From Phocoenobacter atlanticus (GTDB lineage Bacteria; Pseudomonadota; Gammaproteobacteria; Enterobacterales; Pasteurellaceae): a stretch of 56,848 nucleotides of DNA. This document shows positions 35,597 to 44,677 of this stretch, one piece after another. The stretch is taken from assembly GCF_030764225.1 (NCBI RefSeq), contig NZ_JASAXH010000016.1, one strand, 5' to 3'. Positions within the stretch are counted from its first letter, which is position 1. Each line of letters opens with the position of its first letter. Made by a program: the position numbers and the translations under genes. Under the pieces are notes generated by a model, which worked only from the letters and a program-made list of their open reading frames with translations, was not told where the DNA came from and did not search any database.

Positions 35597-36124
35597 ATGT
35601 TTAATATAACCTTTGATATAAAGAAAAATCCTAAGCTATTTTTAGGTAAAAGTAAGACTGAATTGATTGAGTATTTGGAACAAAATGCTATTAAGTTTGA
35701 ACATTTTCCTCAAGAGCAAATTGATAATGGATTTAATATTATCAACACTTCTAATATGCATTTTTGGTTTGATTGTGAAGATATTAATTATCGAATTGAT
35801 GTAATGTCCTTAGGTGATTTATATTTTAATAAAACAAAAATCAATAAACAGGGTTACGCACTGACGGTTCTAGATTATCTAAATAACATTGCCACAAAGC
35901 TAAGTGAAACCGATCATATAGATAATGATGATATGGGGAAATATAAATTAGTGGTTTATGAGTTGGAAAAGTTATTTAGAATATACATAACTTATACTTG
36001 CGATAATCATTGTATTTTTTGTTTTAGTCTTTATGTTGATGGATATAATCTGTATGAATATAAGCGAGGAGTATCATTAGAAGACTATATACAGGAGTAT
36101 ATACAAGAATATATAAAAGAGTAA
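35597..36124 (+). CDS. Unknown protein, immunity-cluster context
   Basis: This 175-residue soluble, acidic protein has no family I recognise. It is rich in aromatic residues and has a repeated C-terminal YIQEYIQEYIKE tail, encoded by a short direct repeat. GGATAAGCG precedes the ATG, three bases after the upstream SUKH-type gene, so the two are probably cotranscribed. Size and neighbourhood suggest an immunity protein; the sequence itself does not prove it. Confidence 0.5.
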   Translation: MFNITFDIKKNPKLFLGKSKTELIEYLEQNAIKFEHFPQEQIDNGFNIINTSNMHFWFDCEDINYRIDVMSLGDLYFNKTKINKQGYALTVLDYLNNIATKLSETDHIDNDDMGKYKLVVYELEKLFRIYITYTCDNHCIFCFSLYVDGYNLYEYKRGVSLEDYIQEYIQEYIKE

Positions 36125-36138
36125 TAAAAAGGGCTATT

Positions 36139-37215
36139 ATGAAAAAATATGTAATGTTATTAATAAGTTCACTTATCAATTTTTGTTATGCGAGTACGGA
36201 TATGGTGATGAAAAACAATATAGAAAAATATTATTATGAATATAGAGGGGTTCATTGCCCCGAATATTGCAGGCAATATCCCACTTCAGAAAAAGTAGCA
36301 TTTTCTATCAATGCAAAAAAGAAATACGAACAAGGCAGAGCCATTAATATTGAACTTGTTTGGAAAAATAATTCTGATAAAGATGAAACCATTTTGATAT
36401 TTCCGTATGGTGAGGGAATGATAGGTTTAGGTGCTGTGGTGATAGATGAAAATAATTCAATAATTAATACTGCATCTATCAATAGCTATATATCTTTATC
36501 ATCAAAAGTATTTAGTAAAGGTGAATTAGCATATCAAGAGGTAATATTAAAACCGAATGAGATTAAAAAACAGACCTTTGATTTAATGAAAATTCCAGAA
36601 TTTGATTATAAATTGAGTGAGTTAGGTTTAGAAAAAGGAAAATATCAATTCCAAGTGTTTTATTTTGATAAAAAATCAGAAATGCTGGAGTTTGAAATAA
36701 CAAAACCACAAGACCCACTTTTTTTAGAAAGTAAAAAGAATAGTTTCGAAAATCACAAAGTTTTTAGAGAAAAACATAACTTTTTTGTATTCCCAAGTTC
36801 AAAAGAGGTAGAGTTTTCTATCAATGCCAAAAAGAAATATAAACAAGGTAAAGTGATTGATATTGATCTTGTATGGAAAAATAACTCAGATGAAAATGAA
36901 ACAATACTTATATATGATTATAAAAATAGTCTTATTGGATTAGGGGCTTTGGTTTTTAATGATAAAAATGAGGTAATCACGGAAAAACCGTCAAAATTGT
37001 TTTATTCTTCAAAATTTTTCACTGCTGATGAAATTTTAGATAGGAAAGTAATATTAAAGCCTAATGAAACAAAAAAATATACGATAAATTTAATGGAAGT
37101 TCCCTTTTTTCAAAATAATAATCTAAAAAAGAAAGGATTAGAAAAAGGACAGTATAAAGTTCAATTGCTTTATTATGATAGAAAATCAAAAATACTTGAG
37201 ATCGAAATAGAATAA
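36139..37215 (+). CDS. Exported protein with tandem duplicated domain
   Basis: This 358-residue protein starts with a signal peptide (MKKYVMLLISSLINFCYAS). It then holds two copies of a ~135-residue module at about 48-185 and 224-358. Both contain FSINAKKKY-x-QG, VWKNNSD, ETILI, IGLGA, VILKPNE and GLEKG-YxxQ. The alternation of strands with a late KPNE/KGxY pattern suggests an Ig-like or BsuPI-like beta fold, not a named family. It is cotranscribed with small immunity-like genes. Function is unknown; it could act in the periplasm against an incoming toxin. Confidence 0.55.
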   Translation: MKKYVMLLISSLINFCYASTDMVMKNNIEKYYYEYRGVHCPEYCRQYPTSEKVAFSINAKKKYEQGRAINIELVWKNNSDKDETILIFPYGEGMIGLGAVVIDENNSIINTASINSYISLSSKVFSKGELAYQEVILKPNEIKKQTFDLMKIPEFDYKLSELGLEKGKYQFQVFYFDKKSEMLEFEITKPQDPLFLESKKNSFENHKVFREKHNFFVFPSSKEVEFSINAKKKYKQGKVIDIDLVWKNNSDENETILIYDYKNSLIGLGALVFNDKNEVITEKPSKLFYSSKFFTADEILDRKVILKPNETKKYTINLMEVPFFQNNNLKKKGLEKGQYKVQLLYYDRKSKILEIEIE

Positions 37216-37304
37216 AATGTATTTATAACATTATTAGCGGTCACATTTACATAAAAATTTACAAATTAAGTATTCAGCGTACAAGTATAAATAAGGATTA
37301 TTAA

Positions 37305-37739
37305 ATGACAAATAAATGGCAGAATTTAAGTCAGTCATACCATATCTATTCAATTAAAATAGATTTATCTGAGCAAGATATTCTTTTATTAAAAAACCAC
37401 TGCCCTATAATTCTTCCTGTGGATTATATTGAATTATTAAGTGAAAACGCAGAAATAGAAATTGGAGTAGCAGAAAAATATTTACGCTTTTGGAATGCTG
37501 CTGGTTGTATAGAGATGAATGAAGCCTATAAAATTCAACACTATTTACCAAAGGCTTGGGCAATTGCCGATGATGGCGGTGGTGGCGTACTGTTGTATAT
37601 AAAAAACGATGATGAATTGAACCTTTATTTTTGCAGATTAGAAGATTTAGATATGGCAGAAGCAACTAAAATCTCAACGAGTATAAGTGATTTGCTCTTT
37701 TATGATATTGGTTTAAAAACTTTACTCACAAAAATATAA
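37305..37739 (+). CDS. SMI1/KNR4 (SUKH) family immunity-type protein
   Basis: This 144-residue cytosolic protein has a typical SUKH core: LPVDYIELLSENAEIEIG, YLRFWNAAGCIEMNEAY, LPKAWAIADDGGGGVLLY, and a short C-terminal helix. The glycine-rich IADDGGG strand-turn is the most diagnostic part. AAGGAT precedes the ATG. It is separated from the exported duplicated-domain gene by an uptake-signal pair near 37240. A cognate toxin is not in sight. Confidence 0.75.
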   Translation: MTNKWQNLSQSYHIYSIKIDLSEQDILLLKNHCPIILPVDYIELLSENAEIEIGVAEKYLRFWNAAGCIEMNEAYKIQHYLPKAWAIADDGGGGVLLYIKNDDELNLYFCRLEDLDMAEATKISTSISDLLFYDIGLKTLLTKI

Positions 37740-37751
37740 GGCAAAGATAAA

Positions 37752-38186
37752 ATGAATAAAACACTACAACAAAAGCTGTATCTACTTAAAATAAAACAAC
37801 AAATATCAGAAATAAAAGGGATTGATATTCAAGAAATTGTTTATCAAAAACCAGAAATTTTACAGTGGTTTGATGATGAGTTAAGAAATGAATTCAATAA
37901 AATAGAACGTAACATTCCTATTATCGCCGAGATTTCATATCTTGAAGAAAAAAATACCATTGCTAAAAAATTACAAGAAATTGTTTATCCACAAACAACA
38001 TTTATTTTAGATTTTGGTGAGCTTTATCTTATTTTTTCTATCACATCATTTTCAGCATTTTTAAACAGCCTTAATGATATATATAGTTCAAGAGATGTGA
38101 CGTTATTTTTTTCAGATCAACCTAAATTAGTTGATATTCATCTGGCTGAGCATTTTTTTGAATTTAGAGTTTTAGCTAAAGGATAG
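37752..38186 (+). CDS. Unknown small protein, immunity-cluster context
   Basis: This 144-residue soluble protein is not recognised. An N-terminal helical part is followed by strands such as TFILDFGELYLIFSITSF and RDVTLFFSDQPKLVDIHL. AAGGCA precedes the ATG, 12 bases after the SUKH-type gene, so it is likely in the same transcript. An immunity role is suggested only by size and neighbours. Confidence 0.5.
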   Translation: MNKTLQQKLYLLKIKQQISEIKGIDIQEIVYQKPEILQWFDDELRNEFNKIERNIPIIAEISYLEEKNTIAKKLQEIVYPQTTFILDFGELYLIFSITSFSAFLNSLNDIYSSRDVTLFFSDQPKLVDIHLAEHFFEFRVLAKG

Positions 38187-38194
38187 GAAAAATT

Positions 38195-38500
38195 GTGAAT
38201 ATTTACGCAACTTATGCCACTAACCTTGAAATTGTTGAGGCGAGAAAGAAAATAGAAATATTATCTGGTTTGGCTTTACAAGAGCGAGAAAGTTTATATT
38301 TTGGTGTCTATTATTGTGTAGGAGATAAGTATGACGGACAATCTTTTCAACTACATCATAATCGTGATTTTGATGATAATGAACCATTAAAAGATGTGCC
38401 ATTTTCAGTGCTTTTAGAAGTCAGTCGATTAAGTGTAGAAAATGAAAAATTATTCGCTACGTTAGATGATTTTCATTTAATACATAAGGAATATTTATGA
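38195..38500 (+). CDS. Unknown 101-residue protein, GTG start
   Basis: The start is GTG with AGGA eleven bases upstream. The protein is small, acidic and soluble. The stop overlaps the next gene's ATG by four bases, so the two are translationally coupled. No family is recognised. Confidence 0.5.
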   Translation: MNIYATYATNLEIVEARKKIEILSGLALQERESLYFGVYYCVGDKYDGQSFQLHHNRDFDDNEPLKDVPFSVLLEVSRLSVENEKLFATLDDFHLIHKEYL

Positions 38501-39165
38501 GAAATGATGTATTTGGAAATGAAGATTTTTGGGTTTTATATCTTACTTTGGAAAATGTGTTGTATGATGAAAATGGAAATATACTCAAAGAAATTGAAGA
38601 GATAACTTATAAAAATATTCTGACACAATTATCCACTGATTTTTCGGTTCATTCTGATATTGTTCACTTTTATTTTCAATTAAACAATTTTGAATTATTA
38701 ATAGAAAGCCGATTTGGTTGTAGCAACTATTTATACCTGTGCTATCAAGAAGAAAAATATTTATTGGGCTGGTGGGATTTGGCAATGTGGCATCCATATT
38801 GTTTAAAGTATGATGAATTGAATTTATTATTAGAAAATATCCAAAAATATGATGCAAATTGGAAAAACTCAGATGTTCCGTTGTTATTATTAAAGGATTT
38901 TGTAGGATTTGGATCTGATGAGCAAAGAGAGTGTAAAGAGCTTACCACGAGATCGAAGAATATTTTAGATTCTTTTAAAATTAAAAATAGTAAACTCTTA
39001 TCTACCTGTTTTTTACAAGAAGATTACTCTTGGATAACAACTAATGTTGGTGATGAATTTTCTGCTGATTATAACTGCTATTCTTTAAGAAATATACAAC
39101 ACCAATCAAAAGAGAGTAGCTTTCCTTTTGAACTTTGGAATAAACTAATCGATAGTTTACAGTAA
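38497..39165 (+). CDS. Unknown 222-residue protein coupled to the preceding gene
   Basis: The start overlaps the previous stop (ATGA) and AAGGA lies upstream. The sequence is soluble and rich in Trp, Tyr and Leu, with segments YLLGWWDLAMWHPYCLKY and LLLENIQKYDANW. A Trp-rich core of this kind is frequent in immunity proteins. No named family is recognised. Confidence 0.5.
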   Translation: MRNDVFGNEDFWVLYLTLENVLYDENGNILKEIEEITYKNILTQLSTDFSVHSDIVHFYFQLNNFELLIESRFGCSNYLYLCYQEEKYLLGWWDLAMWHPYCLKYDELNLLLENIQKYDANWKNSDVPLLLLKDFVGFGSDEQRECKELTTRSKNILDSFKIKNSKLLSTCFLQEDYSWITTNVGDEFSADYNCYSLRNIQHQSKESSFPFELWNKLIDSLQ

Positions 39166-39224
39166 AACCTGATTAAAAAATCATAGATCGTAAATCATCA
39201 CCAACAGAGGTATAGGAACTTAAA

Positions 39225-40625
39225 ATGTTTAAAAAACTCACAAATACATTGATAGCACTATTAATAGCGGTCACTTCTTCACAACTTTTTGCAAAAAATG
39301 ATGTGGTGTATTTGCCTTATTTGAATGTCACTGAATTTAAGCAAGGTTTATCTGTGGTGGTGGATAAGGATTACAACTATGGATTGATAGATATTCAGGG
39401 AAAGGAGTTAATTAAGCCTCAATATGATTTTATGCGAATAGACGATAATGGTGCAATCTACGTAGAAAAGCAAATCGGTGATGAATATAAAAATTGGTTT
39501 ATTGATCAAACAGGGGAAAAGGTTGACCCAAAGCAGTTTGATTCTGTTGAAAAAAGAACAGAGCAACCACAAAAACAACAACAAAAAATAGTCAAAAATA
39601 CCTCACCTGAAGTTGCAACTGTTGATTATCAAGCCATTCGTCGTAAATACCCTGCAATTAAAATTCATAAAAATAAAATGATCAGCTTTAGAAGTGATGA
39701 TTTTGATGAATATTTGTGGGGATTATTAGATCCACAAGGTAATGAAATTTTGCCTGCTAAATATCAATATATTCACAATTCAAATTTATCTGATGATTTA
39801 TTAATAGTTAAATCAGGACGTTATGGCTATATCAATTTACAAGGAGAGAAAGTCACTCCGATAAAATATGATATGCCTGATGAACTTAAAGGTTTAGCGA
39901 TGTTAACAACAGGGGATGAACGTATTTTTGTTAATGATAAATTTCAACAAGTGCTACCACCGAATAGTTATGATGATCTGTTGTATAAAGATGAGGATAA
40001 TGGGCTGATTTTTGTTAAAAAGAATAGGCTTGAAGGAGCAATTAATGAAAAAGGGGAAGTATTAATTCCTACACAATTTTATAAAATCACCTACACCAAA
40101 AATCAATTTATTATAGGAGAGCTTCCCCCGCTTGATTACAGAATGGCTCTATTTAGTCCCAAAGGAAAGCAACTTTCTCAACCAATTTATGTTGAAATTG
40201 AAGCCTTACCGTTAGCCCCTTATTTTATGGTTCGAGATAATTATAAACTAAATTTAATGGATTATTCAGGCAAAGTGTTAAATTTAGATTATTGTGCTTA
40301 TGATGATAAAAGTATTGAAAATGCCATTCTTGTTATGGGTTGTGATGAACAAAAAGGGATTGTTGATGAAGCAGGCAAAGAGTTAGTGAAACCACAATAT
40401 AAAGATGTTCAGATTATCAATAAACAGCTCTTTATCGTAGAAAATAAACAAGGATTAAAAGGTTTCGTTAATCGTCAAGGGCAACACACCACAGACATTA
40501 TTTATGAAAAAATCAGCCCTTTTTCAAATGGGTTAGCCAAAGTTTATACGCCTGATGATCAATGGGGATTTGTGAATATGCAAGGTAATGTAGTGATTGC
40601 AAAACAGATAGATAAAAATAGGTAA
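39225..40625 (+). CDS. WG-repeat exported protein
   Basis: This 466-residue protein has a signal peptide (about 1-23, ending LFA). At least six WG/KWG-type repeats follow, recognisable as (W/Y)G(L/Y/F)(I/L)(D/N)xxGxxxxxxxY. Examples are YGLIDIQGKELIKPQY, WGLLDPQGNEILPAKY, YGYINLQGEKVTPIKY and WGFVNMQGNVVI. Such repeats build a beta-structured scaffold of unknown function. AGGA precedes the ATG. An uptake signal (GCGGTCACTTC...TTTTTGCAAA) is encoded inside the signal peptide at about 39267-39300. It is the last gene of the plus-strand accessory run. Confidence 0.75.
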   Translation: MFKKLTNTLIALLIAVTSSQLFAKNDVVYLPYLNVTEFKQGLSVVVDKDYNYGLIDIQGKELIKPQYDFMRIDDNGAIYVEKQIGDEYKNWFIDQTGEKVDPKQFDSVEKRTEQPQKQQQKIVKNTSPEVATVDYQAIRRKYPAIKIHKNKMISFRSDDFDEYLWGLLDPQGNEILPAKYQYIHNSNLSDDLLIVKSGRYGYINLQGEKVTPIKYDMPDELKGLAMLTTGDERIFVNDKFQQVLPPNSYDDLLYKDEDNGLIFVKKNRLEGAINEKGEVLIPTQFYKITYTKNQFIIGELPPLDYRMALFSPKGKQLSQPIYVEIEALPLAPYFMVRDNYKLNLMDYSGKVLNLDYCAYDDKSIENAILVMGCDEQKGIVDEAGKELVKPQYKDVQIINKQLFIVENKQGLKGFVNRQGQHTTDIIYEKISPFSNGLAKVYTPDDQWGFVNMQGNVVIAKQIDKNR

Positions 40626-40985
40626 GTGTATGATTTCGTCCTATCAAGCATATTTATAGCCTTTAGCGACAAGCCAAGTTTACTTTACTCATTGCTTACC
40701 CAATTTACTAGTTTAACTGGATAAGCTGGTGGCAAGAGACAAGGAAATAGGGCTAGTGCAAGTTACCTTGTCCTTATGTACCTACAACATTATTTATACA
40801 TCAATGAGTTTATTTGTGAAATGAAGTGATTATTTTCAGCTAATACGTCTCCACTTTGTAGTTCATCCATTTCTAACTGAGATTGTTAATACTTACTCAC
40901 CTTGTTAGGATGAGTATCTATGTTAGTAAGATAAGAGAGTATCTCCCTTATAAAATCACTACTATGCCATAACTATGACTTTTTT
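40626..40985. other. Gene-free stretch between WG-repeat and Sel1 genes
   Basis: No intact gene is found. At its right half lies a degenerate copy of the cdiA pre-toxin sequence (listed separately). The rest is unassigned. Confidence 0.5.
40834..40910 (-). pseudogene. Degenerate third copy of the cdiA pre-toxin segment
   Basis: Read on the minus strand this stretch gives MDELQSGDVLAEN preceded by a stop-interrupted QSQLE. It corresponds to MSELQSEDVVAKN with NASWE before it in cdiA (about 51200) and in the orphan cassette (about 43700). The DNA resemblance runs over about 75 bases and then fades. It marks the far end of the toxin-cassette array. Confidence 0.6.
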
Positions 40986-42008
40986 CTATTTTTTTAATTT
41001 TTCAAACTGACCACAAGCAGTTTTATAGCCACCGTTACATGATTTATCAAACCAATATTTTGCTTTTGCTCTGTCTTTTTTAATTCCTTTTCCAAAGTAA
41101 TACATAAGTGCTAGATCATATTGAGCAAAAGTATAATTATTTTCTGAAGCTTGTTTTAGAAAATGAACTGAACGTTTATAATCTGTTTTCACCCCCATTC
41201 CATCACGATAAGCTAACCCTAAGGAATATTTAGCAGGGACAAAATTATGCTGTGCAGATTTCGAAAACCACTTCAGAGCAATGGTTGGATTTTTCTTAAC
41301 ACCTTCTCCATTTTTATAAAGTACACCTAAAATAAATTGTGCTTGTGGTTCGTCTAATTTAGCGGAAGATGTATACCAATGCACAGCTTTTTGTATATCT
41401 TTTGGCACGCCCTTACCCAGCTCATACATTTTCGCTAAATATAATTGTGCAATAGGTTGATTTTGCTCCGCTGCTTTCTTATACCAATATACGGCTTGCT
41501 TATAATTTTTCCGATTATAGCCATCTAAACCGTAAATAAAACCTAAATTTAATTGAGCTAATGGATAGCCTTGTTCTGCTGATTGAGTAAAAAGTTTAAT
41601 TGCCTTTGATAAATCTTTTGAAACCCCTTGCCCTTTTTGATATAACAACCCTAAGTTATACAGTGCTTCTTTTAGTCCTTTTTTAGCCGCTTTTTCATAC
41701 CATTTTACTGCTTTAGAAAAATTTCGTTTAACACCAACACCATTATTGTACATAACTCCAATATTGTACTGTGCGTCGACTAACCCACCTTGTGCGGATT
41801 TCTCATACCAATTAGCTGCTTTACGATAATTTTGCTCAACACCAATTCCATTATAATACATAAGCCCTAATCGAAACTGATCATCAACACTTCCTTTATT
41901 CGCTTTGGCGCGTATTTCATCAATAGTAATATTATTCGCATTTGATTGTACCGAAGTGGTTACACTCACCACAAATAACATTATTACTAAACTAAAATAT
42001 TTTTTCAT
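40986..42008 (-). CDS. Sel1-like repeat exported protein
   Basis: This 340-residue protein has a signal peptide (about 1-24) and eight Sel1-type TPR repeats of 36 residues from about residue 38. The pattern is A-x-LG-x-MY-x-G-x-GV-x-(K/Q)-(N/D)-x-x-KA-x-x-WY-x-K-(A/S)-A. A short C-terminal cap with two cysteines follows. GGAG precedes the ATG. Sel1 proteins act as protein-interaction scaffolds in the periplasm or envelope. It stands alone between remnants of cdiA cassettes, so it may have travelled with one of them. Confidence 0.85.
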   Translation of the reverse strand: MKKYFSLVIMLFVVSVTTSVQSNANNITIDEIRAKANKGSVDDQFRLGLMYYNGIGVEQNYRKAANWYEKSAQGGLVDAQYNIGVMYNNGVGVKRNFSKAVKWYEKAAKKGLKEALYNLGLLYQKGQGVSKDLSKAIKLFTQSAEQGYPLAQLNLGFIYGLDGYNRKNYKQAVYWYKKAAEQNQPIAQLYLAKMYELGKGVPKDIQKAVHWYTSSAKLDEPQAQFILGVLYKNGEGVKKNPTIALKWFSKSAQHNFVPAKYSLGLAYRDGMGVKTDYKRSVHFLKQASENNYTFAQYDLALMYYFGKGIKKDRAKAKYWFDKSCNGGYKTACGQFEKLKK

Positions 42009-42204
42009 TAGTTACTCCTTATTTTTATACTTAAGGTTATTTAAAAATTTAGATACTTTGAGAGCATTCAAAATATCTGTATTATTTTAATCTTATTACA
42101 ATAAGGCAAATTCTAAATAAAATCTAGCCACTTAAATTCAAATGTTCTTACAATAAGAGTATTTTTCATGAATTTTTTAAATTCTTTTTATTTTAACAAA
42201 AATT

Positions 42205-43790
42205 TCATAACTTAATAGCTTTTTGATCAAAATATTTAATCGACCAACCTTGTTTAAACTTGATTACTTCTCTAATAAAACTTTCTTCTCCTAAAATATA
42301 TAAGAAATTATACTCCGTAAAAACAGGTCTCATGATTAAAAATCTTAATGGATAATCACTAAAAATAAAACTGTCAAGATGACTAATCCAATGAAGCCCT
42401 TGTGAAAACTCAATTATTTCTTTTTCAATAGGGCAAAACTTAGCCACTTCAAAATCATTTTTATTATCAAAAAAGTATTCTGCCACTTTTTAATATTTGA
42501 TAAATCCGATGCTAATACACGTGTTTCATGAGCATCTCCAGCATCAATAGCAATCTCTTTACCATATTTCTGAGCTATTAATGATTGAAATATAGTATGT
42601 CTATAAGCATTACCTTTTCCCCCATCACCCCACAATTGTTCCTTTGTGTATAACTCCTGTGCGACTTTATTGTGCCTACTAATTAGATTAATTTGAAACG
42701 TTGTTGCAATTGTGGTTAAGTCGGGGGATAAAAAATTCTTAGAACTAGTAATATTACCATTAATTCCTAGTGCTTCAATTGGATTAAAAAAAGCAAATTT
42801 TGCTTGTTTCCATCTTATATCACTTGGTTCCCTATCTATGGCTAACCGATTTATATTACTCGTGGCCAACCCACTCTCATAATCCACACCACCATCACTT
42901 TCAAAAGCCTTTGCCTTTGGCTGTTTCTGACGAGCAGAGTAGTCATCTTTAAAACCATTTATCTTATTTTGATTATCAATACTATCAACATTATTTTTAT
43001 CAAAATGAATATCCGCATTAATCTTTGGATGTAGTTTTTTTTCTAAACTGGTATTTATACTGATACTGTTATCTATATTCAGTTTGATATTAGGAATATA
43101 ATCTTTTGAAGGAGTAATAGGTGAAATTTCATCAATTGATAAACGACTCCCATTATTTTTTTCAACAGAAGTGATTTTAGATGTATTTATCTTCAACTCA
43201 CCGCCATCAAATTTTGGTGAAGTAATGGAAGGCCAATTCACTTTCTGTGTCGTATTAATCAACGATGCTATAGAGGAGACATCTGCTTTAAATTCGTCCA
43301 ATTCTGGAGAATGAGTGGATGACATATTGACACTTAATTGTGTATCAGTTGATTGTCCCAATGAAGTTGATGGGATAGCCTCGGTGGTGATTTTTCCAAC
43401 TTTTTGTAACGAGTTATTTGATGGCTCGAATGAGGTTGAAGGTATCGCCTTTATCTTAATCTCTTTAGTATTTGAAGACCAATTTATTTTTGATGATTTA
43501 TGATTAAATGAATAATCTTTCTCTGAAATTTTATTCAAATATTCATTTCTTTTATCTGCTAAACTCGGCGTTAAATAGTCCTTTTTGCCATCATCAAAAT
43601 TAACATTTAAATGACTTAAAGTAGAGGATTGATTGGCTAAATTATCTTTAGCTGAATCCATTAATTCATTTGGTGAAGCGGTGTGAGTATTTTTAGCTAC
43701 TACATCTTCACTTTGTAACTCACTCATTTCCCAACTAGCATTGCCAATACTGATTTCACCTGTGATATTGGTATTTGGTGTATCAATATC
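42205..43790 (-). pseudogene. Orphan cdiA C-terminal cassette, frameshifted
   Basis: The 5' part (43790 down to about 42855) is a near-identical copy of the cdiA pre-toxin region at 50355-51296, opening MSELQSEDVVAKN. After the shared part comes a different tip, with LWGDGGKGNAYRHTIFQSLIAQKYG...AGDAHE, a pattern like the DUF6973-type domains of polymorphic toxins (tentative). The first frame stops at 42414. Adding one T to the T6 run (plus strand A6 at 42469-42474) joins it to a second frame ending at 42205. The cassette has no in-frame start or secretion domain, so it is probably silent and available for recombination. Alternatively the second frame is a separate partner gene with GTG at 42486. 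Confidence 0.65.
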
Positions 43791-43812
43791 TAAATATGCA
43801 AAATGAATAGCT

Positions 43813-43926
43813 TTAAGTTTACTAAGTTTTTAAAGAACATATTAACTATCTTAATAGAATAAAAAATATCTATAATAAAGATACGTGTAGAGCGGTGTGA
43901 TTTAAATAAAATTTTGCAATTTTTAA
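43813..43926 (-). repeat. Leader repeat of orphan cassettes, copy A
   Basis: This 114-base block closely matches 47475-47588. Both hold an uptake-signal-like stretch, AT-rich sequence and an ATG opening MFFKNLVNL. Here the frame closes after 16 codons because the cdiA-like segment is joined out of frame at about 43790-43812. It marks a recombination junction. Confidence 0.65.
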
Positions 43927-44027
43927 CTGTCCTCAAAAACAGGGAATAGTTATACTCAAAACCTAGATTTTTGAAGTAAATTTTGAAAACTACCATTAAA
44001 ATCTAAAAGAATTTGCTAAAAATACTC

Positions 44028-44537
44028 TTATTCCATAATCATATCTTTTCTCTTAATATCAAAAACTTCTTCTACTTTTTTAAAACAAGCTCCTGTTAGA
44101 GGATTCATTTCTTCATAACTAGAACATACAACTAAATAATCATTAGCTTTATTTAGAGTCTGACCGATAAAAGCAGATTTATAAACTGTAATCATTCCCT
44201 CTTCATTTTTTAAATAAAAATCTGTCTTTGCATACAAAAATACAAACTTCCGATTTCTAACTTTCACTATATTCCCAGAATAACCTCCTCCTATTTTAGT
44301 TTTATCTATTTCATACAAATTACTAATATCAATAAGATTTGTTTTTGCCAAAAACTTAGCCTCTGAATGTGCCTTTTTTTTATTATACTCTTCTTTTGGT
44401 ATATTCTTATCATTTGTAAAAGATATTACACGAACTCCATCAATAGTCTCATCAGTTAATTTTTTTATCACTGCCTGTACACTATTACCAATAGTAGTAA
44501 ATAATGCGAGCAATAAAATTATTTGTGTTTTCTTCAT
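44028..44537 (-). CDS. Exported protein of unknown function
   Basis: The 169 residues begin with a signal peptide (MKKTQIILLLALFTTIGNSVQA). The mature part has no recognised domain; two cysteines (CSSYEEMNPLTGAC) could form a disulfide. AGGAG lies eight bases before the ATG. It sits between two displaced toxin cassettes. It may be an immunity-type or accessory gene, but nothing in the sequence decides this. Confidence 0.55.
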   Translation of the reverse strand: MKKTQIILLLALFTTIGNSVQAVIKKLTDETIDGVRVISFTNDKNIPKEEYNKKKAHSEAKFLAKTNLIDISNLYEIDKTKIGGGYSGNIVKVRNRKFVFLYAKTDFYLKNEEGMITVYKSAFIGQTLNKANDYLVVCSSYEEMNPLTGACFKKVEEVFDIKRKDMIME

Positions 44538-44677
44538 TTCTCTAATCTCCTAATTTATCAGAAATAATTAAGTTAAATAACTCACTCTATTTTACAAAAA
44601 ATAAAGTAAATCTAACCGCTATTAAAATAGTATTATCTACTCTTTGGGTCATAAAATAAGCATAATAATTTAGTTTA

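Noticed and set aside
43857..43996. Separate gene upstream of MFFKNLVNL at 43840
   Set aside because: The frame runs back through promoter-like and uptake-signal sequence of the leader repeat and has no ribosome site.
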